Below are positions 28,545 to 37,031 of a DNA stretch of 64,000 nucleotides, one piece after another (the stretch's first letter is position 1; each line of letters begins with the position of its first letter). The stretch is from the NCBI RefSeq assembly GCF_002795865.1, contig NZ_CP024920.1, forward strand, positions 2,391,001 to 2,455,000. The letters are read 5' to 3'. Source of the DNA: Qipengyuania seohaensis (GTDB taxonomy: Bacteria > Pseudomonadota > Alphaproteobacteria > Sphingomonadales > Sphingomonadaceae). The notes beneath the pieces were generated by a model. The model had not been told where the DNA came from. It saw nothing but the letters and a program-made list of their open reading frames with translations, and ran no database searches. A program made the translations under genes and the position numbers.

Positions 28545-29504
28545 ATGCCTGAAATGCGGATGATCGATGTCGGAGAGCTGAGCCTGCGTTGTGCGCTCGA
28601 GGGCGACGGTCCGCTCGTCATCATGGTGCATGGCTTTCCGGAAAGCTGGTACAGCTGGCGGCACCAGATCGCTCCGATCGCCGAGGCGGGATTCACAGCC
28701 TGTGCCATCGACGTTCGCGGTTATGGTGGCTCGGACAAGCCGCACCCGGTCGAAGCTTATGCGCTCGAACGGATTGTCGGGGACCTCGTCGGCCTGAAGA
28801 TGGCCCTGCGACCGGACCAGCCGGCGATCCTGATCGGGCATGACTGGGGCGCGCCCATCGTCTGGAATACCGCGCTTACCCATCCCGAACATTTCCGCGC
28901 AGTCGCGGGCCTCTCTGTCCCGTTTGCGGGAGTGCCCCAGCGCCCCTTTACCGAGGTGTTTCACGAGCACTTCACATCCCAGGGAAAGTACTTCTACCAA
29001 GAGTATTTCCAGGCCGAGGGTGTGGCCGAAGCCGAGGCCGAGAAGGACCCGCGCGACTGGGTGCACCGGATGATGTACTCGATCAGCGGCGATGTCCCGG
29101 CGGGCAGCTATTGGGACAAGCCCTATGGCGCGACCTTCCTCGAGGGGCTTCCCGACCCGCTACCTGTGCCCTGGCTCACCGACGAGGACCTCGACTTCTA
29201 CGAGGCGGAATTCAAGGCGTCGGGCTTTCGCGGCCCGCTCAACCGGTATCGCAATCACGAACGGGATTTCGAATGGTTGCAGGGCTGGAACGGCAAGCGG
29301 ATCGAGCAGCCATCGCTGTTCATCGGCGGCACCCGTGATCCGGCAACCTTCCTCTTCGGCGCGGTCACCGACCCGGTCGGCATGATGAAGTTCTTCGCGC
29401 CGAAGATCGAAGGGCACATACTCGAAAACGTTGGCCATTGGACGCAGCAGGAACGCCCTGAAGAGGTGAACCGATTGCTGCTCGAATGGCTTTCGAAGCT
29501 GTGA
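28545..29504 (+). CDS. Alpha/beta-hydrolase, epoxide hydrolase type
   Basis: 319-residue alpha/beta-hydrolase. HGFPES (29-34) is the oxyanion loop and GHDWGAP gives nucleophile Asp100, typical of epoxide hydrolases. The cap domain spans about 130-220 and the final His is in NVGHWTQQE. It lies inside the cytochrome oxidase locus between ctaD and ctaB, behind the ctaD terminator, and has no obvious link to oxidase assembly. It resembles, but is distinct from, the hydrolase at 7162-8067. ATG 28545. Confidence 0.92.
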   Translation: MPEMRMIDVGELSLRCALEGDGPLVIMVHGFPESWYSWRHQIAPIAEAGFTACAIDVRGYGGSDKPHPVEAYALERIVGDLVGLKMALRPDQPAILIGHDWGAPIVWNTALTHPEHFRAVAGLSVPFAGVPQRPFTEVFHEHFTSQGKYFYQEYFQAEGVAEAEAEKDPRDWVHRMMYSISGDVPAGSYWDKPYGATFLEGLPDPLPVPWLTDEDLDFYEAEFKASGFRGPLNRYRNHERDFEWLQGWNGKRIEQPSLFIGGTRDPATFLFGAVTDPVGMMKFFAPKIEGHILENVGHWTQQERPEEVNRLLLEWLSKL

Positions 29505-29584
29505 CCGAGCAGGCCGGCGCATGTCTTCCCGAGACGGCTTGGACAGGGCCTCGTAACAAGGTATAGGCGGCGCCAGCGAATCCC

Positions 29585-30505
29585 ATGACTGAAGCAGCCC
29601 CCACAACCCAGCTCCCGGCGGACTGGCGCGATTTTTACGCGCTGACCAAGCCACGCGTGATGAGCCTCGTGATCTTCACGGGCCTGTGCGGCCTGCTGGC
29701 TGCGCCTGGAAGCATCAATCCGGTGATCGGTTTTACCGCCATCCTGTGTATCGCACTCGGCGCGGGCGGTGCGGCCGCTCTCAACCAGTGGTGGGAAGCG
29801 GACATCGACGCGGAAATGAAGCGCACTTCGCAGCGTCCTTTGCCGACTGGCAAGATGCAGCGCACCGACGCCCGGGACTTCGGCATCCTGATATCCGCCG
29901 CCTCCGTGGTCATCATGGGCCTTGCGGTAAATTGGCTGTCGGCGGCGATACTGGCGCTGTCCATCGTCTATTATGCGGTGATCTACACTATCTGGCTGAA
30001 GCCGCGCACGCCGCAGAATATCGTTATCGGAGGCGGGGCAGGGGCCTTTCCGCCGCTGATCGGCTGGGTTGCCGTAACTGGCGATATTACCCTGATGCCG
30101 GTCCTGCTTTTCGCGATTATCTTCACCTGGACGCCGCCGCATTTCTGGGCGCTCGCCCTGTTCGTGCAGAGCGATTACGCAAAGGTCGGAATTCCGATGA
30201 TGCCGGTGGTCAAAGGCGCCAAATCGACGCGTCGCCAGATCCTGGCTTATTCGGTCTTTCTCCTCCCGGTTGCCATCGCGCCGTGGCTCATCGGCGGGAC
30301 AGGCGCGATCTACGGGATTTCGGCCAGCATTCTGTCGGTGGGCTTTCTGGCGCTCTCCTTCCCCGTCGCATTCCGCGAGCCGGATGAAGGGGACAAGATG
30401 CTCCCGGAAAAGCGCCTTTTCGGCTATAGCATCTTATACCTCTTCGCCCTTTTCGCGGTGCTGGTCGTGGATCGCATCGCCGCCCAATACGGAGCCGCCC
30501 TATGA
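29585..30505 (+). CDS. ctaB: Protoheme IX farnesyltransferase (haem o synthase)
   Basis: UbiA-fold membrane enzyme that farnesylates protohaem to haem o, the precursor of haem a for the oxidase. 306 residues and about nine transmembrane helices. The prenyl-diphosphate motif is [21 protein letters not shown] (around residues 66-86) and the second acidic region follows [12 protein letters not shown]. The stop overlaps the start of the small coxF-like gene (ATGA). Confidence 0.96.
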   Translation: MTEAAPTTQLPADWRDFYALTKPRVMSLVIFTGLCGLLAAPGSINPVIGFTAILCIALGAGGAAALNQWWEADIDAEMKRTSQRPLPTGKMQRTDARDFGILISAASVVIMGLAVNWLSAAILALSIVYYAVIYTIWLKPRTPQNIVIGGGAGAFPPLIGWVAVTGDITLMPVLLFAIIFTWTPPHFWALALFVQSDYAKVGIPMMPVVKGAKSTRRQILAYSVFLLPVAIAPWLIGGTGAIYGISASILSVGFLALSFPVAFREPDEGDKMLPEKRLFGYSILYLFALFAVLVVDRIAAQYGAAL

Positions 30506-30621
30506 CCCCCGAAGAAGAAGCCGAATTCAAGCGCCGCCAGAAGAGCCGGAATCTCGTCCTCGGCGGGATCCTTCTGTTTCTCGCAGTGCTTTTCTACATG
30601 ATCACGATCGTGAGGATGTGA
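30502..30621 (+). CDS. CoxF-like small membrane protein
   Basis: 39-residue protein, [17 protein letters not shown] followed by a single transmembrane helix (about 18-37). It begins in the ctaB stop (ATGA) and ends seven bases before ctaG. A tiny single-pass protein at this place is typical of alphaproteobacterial oxidase loci, where it is called CoxF. The position and shape support the call; biochemical role is not established. Confidence 0.8.
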   Translation: MTPEEEAEFKRRQKSRNLVLGGILLFLAVLFYMITIVRM

Positions 30622-30628
30622 GGATAAG

Positions 30629-31201
30629 GTGACTGCTGCAACGCTCGAAACACGCAAGACCCGCACAGCGCTGCTGGCCCTGCTGGGCGCCGCCGCCATG
30701 CTCGGCCTCGGTTACGCTGCGGTGCCGCTTTACGAATTGTTCTGCCAGGTCACCGGCTTCGGCGGAACGACGCAGCGCGCCACGGAAAGTGAAGCCAGCC
30801 TAGCCGAGCGGATGGGCCAGGCTGCCGGTGGCAAGCAGATTTCGATCCGGTTCGACGGTTCCGTCGCACCGGGCCTCGGCTGGGACTTCAAGCCGGAACA
30901 GCCGACGGACACGGTAACCATCGGTCAGCGCGACATGGCGATATACGTTGCAAGGAACAATTCCGACAAGCCGGTCACCGGCACGGCGACATTCAACGTC
31001 ATGCCGGTCCAGGCGGGCGCATATTTCAACAAGATCCAGTGCTTCTGCTTTACCGAGCAGACGCTCCAGCCAGGACAGGAAGTCCGCATGCCGGTGCTGT
31101 ATTTCGTCGATCCCAAGGCGCTGGACGATCCCAACATGGAAGGTGTCGAACAGATCACGCTTTCCTATACTTTCCACCGCGCGATAGATTCTGCAGAGTA
31201 G
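30629..31201 (+). CDS. ctaG: Cytochrome c oxidase assembly protein CtaG/Cox11
   Basis: Delivers copper to the CuB site of subunit I. 190 residues, GTG start after GAGGAT. One N-terminal transmembrane helix (about 13-33) and a periplasmic Ig-like domain with the copper-binding CFC motif at 138-140 (KIQCFCFTEQ) and the end VDPKALDDPNM. Part of the ctaB-coxF-ctaG-ctaE series. Confidence 0.96.
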   Translation: MTAATLETRKTRTALLALLGAAAMLGLGYAAVPLYELFCQVTGFGGTTQRATESEASLAERMGQAAGGKQISIRFDGSVAPGLGWDFKPEQPTDTVTIGQRDMAIYVARNNSDKPVTGTATFNVMPVQAGAYFNKIQCFCFTEQTLQPGQEVRMPVLYFVDPKALDDPNMEGVEQITLSYTFHRAIDSAE

Positions 31202-31268
31202 ACCCTAGACCCGCGCGCCATGGCGCTTTAAGGGCAGCGCGATAACGCGAATACAGGACGCGAGTATA

Positions 31269-32090
31269 ATGGCTGGCAACGTCAATCACGAATATCATAT
31301 CCTCGAACCCGATATCTGGCCGCTGATCGGCTCGCTGTCGGCGCTTACTTTCACCAGCGGCATGGTTCTCTTCATGCACGAAATGGCCAGCGCGCACCTT
31401 GTGCTCGGTCTCGGCATCGCTGGCCTGATCGCCACGTTCTTCGCGTGGTTCAGCAACATCGTGAAGGAAGCAGAGCGCGGCGATCACACGCCGGTCGTCC
31501 AGCTGCACATGCGTTACGGCATGATCTTGTTCATCGCTTCGGAAGTGATGTTCTTCGTCGGCTGGTTCTGGAGCTGGTTCGATTTCGCACTGTTCCCCTC
31601 GGAAATCTCCGAAGTGGTGGGCGGCGTCTGGCCCCCGGCGGCGATCGAAGAAGTCATTAATCCCTTCAGCCTCCCGCTGCTGAACACCATGATCCTGCTC
31701 TGCTCGGGCACCACGGTTACCTGGGCGCACCACTCGCTGATCCACGGTGACCGCGAAGGCCTGAAGAAGGGCCTGTGGCTCACTGTCATCCTCGGTACTG
31801 TCTTTACCCTGATCCAGGCTTACGAGTATGGCGTCGCGCCGTTCGCCTTCGGCGGCAACACGTACAGCTCGGCCTTCTACATGGCGACCGGCTTCCACGG
31901 CTTCCACGTGCTCGTCGGCACGATCTTCCTGATCGTCTGCCTCGTGCGCACCTACAAGGGCCACTTCACGCCCCGCCAGCACTTCGGTTTCGAAGCGGCT
32001 GCATGGTACTGGCACTTCGTCGACGTCGTGTGGCTCTTCCTCTTCGCTGTAGTCTACGTCTGGGGCGGCTGGGGAGCCGAATTCCACTAA
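31269..32090 (+). CDS. ctaE: Cytochrome c oxidase subunit III
   Basis: Seven-helix subunit that stabilises subunit I and its proton uptake. 273 residues with the typical GFHGFHVLVGTIFLIVC and the C-terminal HFVDVVWLFLF. It follows ctaG by 67 bases and is closed by a strong hairpin. Confidence 0.97.
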   Translation: MAGNVNHEYHILEPDIWPLIGSLSALTFTSGMVLFMHEMASAHLVLGLGIAGLIATFFAWFSNIVKEAERGDHTPVVQLHMRYGMILFIASEVMFFVGWFWSWFDFALFPSEISEVVGGVWPPAAIEEVINPFSLPLLNTMILLCSGTTVTWAHHSLIHGDREGLKKGLWLTVILGTVFTLIQAYEYGVAPFAFGGNTYSSAFYMATGFHGFHVLVGTIFLIVCLVRTYKGHFTPRQHFGFEAAAWYWHFVDVVWLFLFAVVYVWGGWGAEFH

Positions 32091-32114
32091 TGCCTTCCGG
32101 CTTGCCGGATATTG

Positions 32115-32152
32115 AAAGGGGCAGCCCGGCATTGCCGCGGCTGCCCCTTTCG
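32115..32152 (+). terminator. Rho-independent terminator after ctaE
   Basis: AAAGGGGCAGCC pairs with GGCTGCCCCTTT around a GC-rich loop, just past the ctaE stop. It ends the oxidase subunit genes before the SURF1 gene. Confidence 0.8.
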
Positions 32153-32175
32153 CTTTCGATCGAGACAATGACACC

Positions 32176-32754
32176 ATGACCACCCGCATTCCCATCATTC
32201 CTACGATAATCGTGGCAGGAGCCATTGCCGTGATGATCGCGCTCGGCTTCTGGCAGTTGGGCCGGATGGACGAGAAGGAGGCGCTCATTGTGCAGGCGGA
32301 GCAATCGCTGCGCATGTCGTCGGAGGTCGGATACCCGGACGATGCAGCAGGCATCGAGGATGTGCTCTACCGCAGGACCACGGTTACCTGCCAGGATGTG
32401 ACGAACACCACGACCGTGGCTGGTACCGATAGCCGCGGAGCAAAGGGCATGGCGCACAGGGCGAGTTGCGTCCTGGCAGATGGCCGGACCATAATTGTCG
32501 ATCTCGGTTTTTCGCGCAGCCCGCAACCGGTCGAATGGGAAGGCGGCGAAGTACGCGGTACGATTGCGCCCGGCGGACGTGTGGTGTCTGCAGAAGGTCT
32601 GGCAGGCCTCGAACCGCTGGCCAGCCCCGATCCGCGAAACCTCCCCAACAACCACCTCGCTTATGCCGGACAGTGGTTCTTCTTCGCGCTCACTGCGCTG
32701 GTGATCTACATCCTTGCCCTGCGTCGGCGTGGCACACGCGCTAAAGACGAATAA
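32176..32754 (+). CDS. SURF1 family oxidase assembly protein
   Basis: 192 residues, shorter than many SURF1 proteins. Two transmembrane helices (about 8-27 and 168-185) flank a periplasmic domain, the SURF1 layout. The N-terminal GFWQLGRMDEKEAL and C-terminal NNHLAYAGQWFFFALTALVIY match the family. SURF1 assists haem a insertion into subunit I. It lies between ctaE and thrC, as in related genomes. Confidence 0.88.
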   Translation: MTTRIPIIPTIIVAGAIAVMIALGFWQLGRMDEKEALIVQAEQSLRMSSEVGYPDDAAGIEDVLYRRTTVTCQDVTNTTTVAGTDSRGAKGMAHRASCVLADGRTIIVDLGFSRSPQPVEWEGGEVRGTIAPGGRVVSAEGLAGLEPLASPDPRNLPNNHLAYAGQWFFFALTALVIYILALRRRGTRAKDE

Positions 32755-32805
32755 AGACCCGCTTGCTTGCCCGGTGGGCGGCACCTCGCTAACCGCCTTC
32801 TCACG

Positions 32806-34197
32806 ATGAAATACGTCTCCACCCGCGGCAGCGCTCCGACGCTCGATTTTGCAGGCGTCACCCTGGCAGGCCTTGCCAGCGATGGCGGCCTTTACGTGCC
32901 CGAAGAGTGGCCCCGGTTCACCCAGGACCAGATCGCCGATATGCGCGGTCTTCCGTATGCCGAAGTGGCCGCCCGCGTGATGGAGCCCTTTGTCGGCGAT
33001 TGCCTGACGCCTGAGCGCCTGCGTGAACTCACGGCGAAGGCATACGGCCGCTTCGCTCACAAGGCAGTCACACCTCTGGTACAACTGGACGAGCAGCATT
33101 GGGTGCTCGAGCTGTTCCACGGTCCGACGCTGGCCTTCAAGGACGTGGCGTTGCAGATGCTTGGCCTGCTGTTCGAAGAATTCCTGGCACGGGAAGAGGG
33201 CAGCCTTACCATCGTCGGCGCGACGAGCGGCGATACCGGCAGCGCCGCGATCGATGCGGTTGCAGGGCTCGACAATGTCGAGATCTTCATGCTGCACCCC
33301 AAGGGCAGGGTCAGCGACGTCCAGCGCCGCCAGATGACCACGGTGCGCGCGCCCAACGTCCACAACATCGCCATCGATGGCAGTTTCGACGATGCGCAGG
33401 CAATGGTGAAGCGCATCTTTGCCGATGCCGACGTCACGGCCAAGCACCGGATCGGTGCGGTCAACTCGATCAACTGGGCCAGGCTGATGGCGCAGGTGGT
33501 TTATTACTTCACCTCCGCGCTTCAGCTGGGCGGGCCGGAGCGCAAGGTCGCTTTCAGCGTGCCGACCGGGAATTTTGGCGATGTCTTCGCAGGCCACGTG
33601 GCGGCGCAGATGGGGCTGCCGATCGAAAAGCTTCTGGTCGCCACCAATGTGAACGACATCCTGCATCGCGCGCTGGCGGACGGCGATTATTCGACCGGCA
33701 CCGTGACCGCCACCGCTGCGCCCAGCATGGACATCCAGGTCAGCTCCAATTTCGAACGCCTCCTGTTTGACGTCGGCGGGCGCGATGGCCTTGCGATGGC
33801 CGACCAGATGGCGGCCTTCGATGCGCAAAAGGCGATGCGGCTTACCAATGCGCAGCGCGAAGGCGCGGCTTCCCTGTTCACGAGCGCTCGCGCCGATGCG
33901 GACGACATGGCGCAGGCCATGCGTTGGGCTTTCGAGCAGTGCGATGAAATGCTCGATCCGCATACCGCTATCGGCCTTCACGCGGCTCGCACCGCACGGA
34001 TCGATCCAACGGTGCCAGTCGTGACGCTCGCGACGGCTCATCCGGCCAAGTTCCCCGATGCCGTCGAACGGGCGACCGGGCTGCGTCCGCCCCTGCCGTC
34101 TCGCGTAGGCGACCTGTTCGCGCGCGAGGAAAGCTATGTGGAATTGCCCGGCACCTACGAGGCCGTGCGTGCCCACATCCTGGAGCACGCGGCCTGA
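32806..34197 (+). CDS. thrC: Threonine synthase
   Basis: PLP enzyme converting O-phosphohomoserine to threonine. 463 residues, starting MKYVSTRGSAPTLDF. The PLP Lys is Lys112 in HGPTLAFKDVALQ, and GATSGDTGSAA is the phosphate-binding loop. ATG 32806 fits the family. The stop overlaps the next start by one base (TGATG). Placement directly after the oxidase locus is common in Sphingomonadales. Confidence 0.97.
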   Translation: MKYVSTRGSAPTLDFAGVTLAGLASDGGLYVPEEWPRFTQDQIADMRGLPYAEVAARVMEPFVGDCLTPERLRELTAKAYGRFAHKAVTPLVQLDEQHWVLELFHGPTLAFKDVALQMLGLLFEEFLAREEGSLTIVGATSGDTGSAAIDAVAGLDNVEIFMLHPKGRVSDVQRRQMTTVRAPNVHNIAIDGSFDDAQAMVKRIFADADVTAKHRIGAVNSINWARLMAQVVYYFTSALQLGGPERKVAFSVPTGNFGDVFAGHVAAQMGLPIEKLLVATNVNDILHRALADGDYSTGTVTATAAPSMDIQVSSNFERLLFDVGGRDGLAMADQMAAFDAQKAMRLTNAQREGAASLFTSARADADDMAQAMRWAFEQCDEMLDPHTAIGLHAARTARIDPTVPVVTLATAHPAKFPDAVERATGLRPPLPSRVGDLFAREESYVELPGTYEAVRAHILEHAA

Positions 34198-35087
34198 TGG
34201 CCGACCTTGTGCGCGATCCGATGCTTATGGTCGGGGAGGGCTGGGATGCCTATCGCCTGCTCGACAGCGGGCATGGCCGCAAACTGGAAAGCTTCGGCGA
34301 TTACAGTTTCATCCGCCCCGAACCGCAGGCCATGTGGTCGCCGCGTAGCGACGACTGGCGGGCCGACGGGGAATTCATTCCCGGCGCCGACGAGGATGGC
34401 GGCGGTCGCTGGCACTTGAACGACAGCCTGCCCGAAGCGGGCTGGACCCTCGGCTATGACGAGGTGCGTTTTACCGCCCAGCCGACGCCGTTTCGCCACC
34501 TGCAATTCTTCCCCGACATGGCGCCGGTGTGGGACTGGATGCGTAAGCAGCTCGACGGGCGCACCGATGCGGAGACCATGAACCTGTTCGGCTACACCGG
34601 CGTCGGTTCGCTCGCGCTCAGCCGCCACGGCCGGGTGACGCATGTCGATGCTAGCAAGAAATCGGTTGCGCAGGCCCGCGAGAACGCGGCGCTTTCCGGC
34701 ATGGAAGATCGCCCGATCCGCTGGCTGGTCGACGATGCGATGAAGTTCGCCGCACGCGAGGTTCGCCGGAAAAATCGCTACGACGGCATCATTCTCGATC
34801 CGCCGAAATTCGGCCGCGGCCCGAAGAACGAAACCTGGCGACTTGAAGACGGCCTTCCCGAACTGGTTTCCGACTGCCGCAAACTGCTGGACGAAAACAG
34901 CCGCTTCCTGTTCCTGACGGTCTATGCCGTCCGAATGAGCAGCCTCGCGCTTGGCGGACTTCTGGAAGAGGTGTTCGCCGACCTGCCCGGCAAGATAGAA
35001 CATGGCGACCTTGCGGTACGCGAAACCGGCGAGAACGGACGGCATTTGCCCACCGCGATCTTCGCACGCTGGTCCAATCCGGGTTAG
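34197..35087 (+). CDS. Class I SAM-dependent methyltransferase, RlmI-like
   Basis: 296 residues. The SAM-binding motif is NLFGYTGVGSLALS with VTHVDASKKSV as motif II, and the catalytic-type box is ILDPPKFGRG. This arrangement resembles RlmI/RlmK-type rRNA cytosine-5 or guanine-7 methyltransferases, but lacks a clear PUA domain. Target not established. It is coupled to thrC by a TGATG overlap and followed by folB nine bases on. Confidence 0.88.
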   Translation: MADLVRDPMLMVGEGWDAYRLLDSGHGRKLESFGDYSFIRPEPQAMWSPRSDDWRADGEFIPGADEDGGGRWHLNDSLPEAGWTLGYDEVRFTAQPTPFRHLQFFPDMAPVWDWMRKQLDGRTDAETMNLFGYTGVGSLALSRHGRVTHVDASKKSVAQARENAALSGMEDRPIRWLVDDAMKFAAREVRRKNRYDGIILDPPKFGRGPKNETWRLEDGLPELVSDCRKLLDENSRFLFLTVYAVRMSSLALGGLLEEVFADLPGKIEHGDLAVRETGENGRHLPTAIFARWSNPG

Positions 35088-35095
35088 GGGGACCC

Positions 35096-35467
35096 ATGAA
35101 CGATTCGCTGATCCTCGAAGTTGCGGACTTCGAACATGACGTCCTCACCGGCATCTATTCGGAAGAGACGGGCAAGCCGCAGCCGCTGCGCTTCACGATC
35201 CAGGTCCGGATGAAGCCGCTTGCGCATTACGATGCGGACACGCCGCTCGACGATTCCAAGAACTACATGGATCTCAAGTTCGCCGCTTCGGAAGCCCTGC
35301 CGGAGGGAGTACATTTCAAGCTGATCGAGGCGGTCGCAGACCATGTTTGCGAAACGCTGTTCCTGCAGGACAAGCGCGTCGAGGCCGTGACGGTGAAGAT
35401 CGTCAAGCTGGCGATTGCAGAAGCGGGCGAGAAAATCGGGATCACGCTCCATCGCGAGCGCCGCTGA
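35096..35467 (+). CDS. folB: Dihydroneopterin aldolase family protein
   Basis: 123-residue T-fold protein. SKNYMDLKFAAS and FKLIEAVADHVCETLF match dihydroneopterin aldolase, which makes hydroxymethyl-dihydropterin for folate. The N-terminus LEVADFEHDVLTGIYSEE fits FolB, in which the Glu binds substrate. Some members of this group are epimerases or salvage enzymes, so assignment is probable rather than certain. It overlaps the next gene by one base. Confidence 0.85.
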   Translation: MNDSLILEVADFEHDVLTGIYSEETGKPQPLRFTIQVRMKPLAHYDADTPLDDSKNYMDLKFAASEALPEGVHFKLIEAVADHVCETLFLQDKRVEAVTVKIVKLAIAEAGEKIGITLHRERR

Positions 35468-35772
35468 TGAAGCGGATCGAGGTCGAGGGACTGCCGGAAG
35501 AACCGCTCGCCGCGGCGGGACTGTTTCACCAGAATTGGCTCGACCCGATAGAGCGCGCGCTGTCGAACGGGCAGGACGTTGTCATAACCATGCCGCCCGC
35601 CGATCACACGCACGGCGAATGGCGCAGTGCTGCAGCAGCCATGTTGGCGCGCAAACACACGCCGCAGCGCGCAAATGTCGTCGCAGGTGAGGGCGCTGCA
35701 CTCGACGGCATCGTCGCGTATCTCGAACGAGCCCCGGGCGTGACCGGACATTATCTAGAGGCGTCGCAGTGA
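35467..35772 (+). CDS. Small Rossmann-like protein of unknown function
   Basis: 101 residues. The sequence (DVVITMPPADHTHGEWRSAA, ARKHTPQRANVVAG) resembles the C-terminal half of an SDR-type Rossmann domain without the cofactor-binding start, so it may be a truncated or companion fold. It is coupled on both sides: TGATG overlap with folB and a four-base overlap with moaD. Stable placement between folB and moaD suggests a role in pterin chemistry, but this is inference. Confidence 0.65.
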   Translation: MKRIEVEGLPEEPLAAAGLFHQNWLDPIERALSNGQDVVITMPPADHTHGEWRSAAAAMLARKHTPQRANVVAGEGAALDGIVAYLERAPGVTGHYLEASQ

Positions 35773-36011
35773 GCGTACGGATCCTCTTCCTCGGGCCTCT
35801 GCGGGATCTGGCAGGTCAGGATGAGATGCAGGTCGAGGCGCCACTCGACTGGAATGGTCTTCTCGAGGCAGTTGGGACTCCAGTCTCTGCGCAATTGCGG
35901 GAAGAGCGGGTCAATGTTGCCTGCAAGGGCCTTGTGCTCGCCGACAAGACTACTCTGCTGGCGGAGGATGGCGACGAAGTCGCGCTGCTCCCCCCGGTGA
36001 GCGGTGGCTAG
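35769..36011 (+). CDS. moaD: Molybdopterin synthase sulfur carrier subunit
   Basis: 80-residue ubiquitin-like protein ending in the Gly-Gly needed for thiocarboxylation. With MoaE it converts cyclic pyranopterin monophosphate to molybdopterin. GTG start. The C-terminus DEVALLPPVSGG is diagnostic. It overlaps moaE by eight bases. Confidence 0.93.
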   Translation: MSVRILFLGPLRDLAGQDEMQVEAPLDWNGLLEAVGTPVSAQLREERVNVACKGLVLADKTTLLAEDGDEVALLPPVSGG

Positions 36012-36471
36012 GCTCGCGCTTTCTTCCCCCCATGACATCCGCCTACTCGATCGGGGGCTGTCTGTTGGCGAGGCGCTTGCGGCTTTCAACGCCCTTTATC
36101 CCGATGCTGGAGGCACGGCATCGTTTCTCGGCAAGGTGCGCACGGATAGCGATGTAAAGGCGCTGGAACTCAGCCATTACGAGCCGCTCACCCTGCCGGG
36201 CATGGAAGAACTTGCTCGAACCGCCTTGCAGCGCTTCGATCTTGCAGGAGTGCTTGCCTGGCACCGGGTAGGGGTGATGACGCCGGGCCAGCCGATCGTG
36301 CTGGTGGCGGCAGCAGCGTCTCATCGCCGCGCGGCATTCGATGCGGTCGATTTTCTTATGGACCACCTGAAATCCGCATCCTGGTTCTGGAAACGCGAGC
36401 GAAGGGGAGATGGCTGGCACTGGATCGAACCGCGTGAGCAAGACCACAGCGATCTCGATCGCTGGAAATAA
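36004..36471 (+). CDS. moaE: Molybdopterin synthase catalytic subunit
   Basis: 155 residues, GTG start. The family pattern GGTASFLGKVRTDSD, LELSHYEP, WHRVGVMTPGQPIVLVA and FLMDHLKSASWFWKRE is clear, including the catalytic Lys. Partner of moaD, with translational overlap. The other molybdenum cofactor genes are not in the window. Confidence 0.95.
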   Translation: MARLALSSPHDIRLLDRGLSVGEALAAFNALYPDAGGTASFLGKVRTDSDVKALELSHYEPLTLPGMEELARTALQRFDLAGVLAWHRVGVMTPGQPIVLVAAAASHRRAAFDAVDFLMDHLKSASWFWKRERRGDGWHWIEPREQDHSDLDRWK

Positions 36472-36481
36472 TCTCGCTGAA

Positions 36482-36495
36482 TTGATCTCGATCAA
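36482..36495 (+). promoter_or_regulatory. FNR/Anr-type binding site
   Basis: TTGAT-CTCG-ATCAA is a perfect match to the FNR-family consensus. Its centre is about 58 bases before ATG 36547. If it acts at position -41.5 it would place transcription start near 36530. This suggests induction of the downstream membrane protein at low oxygen. An FNR-family regulator gene is not in the window. Confidence 0.6.
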
Positions 36496-36546
36496 GGAAT
36501 CGGGACCGCGCGTTCGGCATCAAGTCTCCAACACAGGAGACGCACA

Positions 36547-36972
36547 ATGGTTAAGCACTTCAGCCGCGAACTGGTAGCCGAACAGGCCCGCATCGTCGAA
36601 ACCCCGGTCAAGCACCACGAGGTCGACCGGACCTTCGAATTGCCGAAGGGTCTCTATGTTGCGACCGTCGGACTGTATCTCGGTTTCCTTGCGGTAATGG
36701 CAACCGGCCTGCCGACTGCCGGCCTTGCAATCCCGATGGCGATATTCGCCTTCTTTATCGTAGCCGGGTTCGGCGTACCTACGATCTGGACGCGCTTGGC
36801 GCCGGAGACGAAGTCGAAGCCAATGAGCTGGAGCCAGCTCCGCTCGCAAGGCATTTCCACCCACACCGGACGCCTCCCGATGCGCGATGCGGCCGTCCAG
36901 GTCCTGATCCTGCCGGCAATCGTATTCAGCTGGGGCATCATCGCAGTCACCATCGCATCGATCGTGCGATAG
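36547..36972 (+). CDS. Membrane protein of unknown function, probably oxygen-regulated
   Basis: 141 residues with three predicted transmembrane helices (about 35-53, 58-80 and 116-140) and a hydrophilic N-terminus (about 1-33). The cytoplasmic or periplasmic loop 82-112 has no recognised motif. I do not recognise a family. It is monocistronic: FNR box before it, AGGAG ribosome site (CAGGAGACGCACA), and a terminator just after. The FNR box suggests a function under microaerobic conditions. Confidence 0.8.
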   Translation: MVKHFSRELVAEQARIVETPVKHHEVDRTFELPKGLYVATVGLYLGFLAVMATGLPTAGLAIPMAIFAFFIVAGFGVPTIWTRLAPETKSKPMSWSQLRSQGISTHTGRLPMRDAAVQVLILPAIVFSWGIIAVTIASIVR

Positions 36973-36980
36973 GAGAGGGG

Positions 36981-37019
36981 AACGCGGGAGGCGCTGGCCT
37001 AGTTCGCTTCCCGCGTTTT
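36981..37019 (+). terminator. Rho-independent terminator after the FNR-box gene
   Basis: AACGCGGGA pairs with TCCCGCGTT around a loop of about 19 bases, followed by TTTT. It lies between this gene and the convergent lipoprotein gene and may serve both. Confidence 0.7.
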
Positions 37020-37031
37020 CAGCTTGAACTA

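Noticed and set aside
26694-29066. Minus-strand open frame of 790 codons
   Set aside because: It covers ctaD and part of the downstream hydrolase in antisense; both are unmistakable on the plus strand.
31966-34188. Minus-strand open frame of 740 codons
   Set aside because: It is antisense to the end of ctaE, the SURF1 gene and thrC and shows no family motifs.
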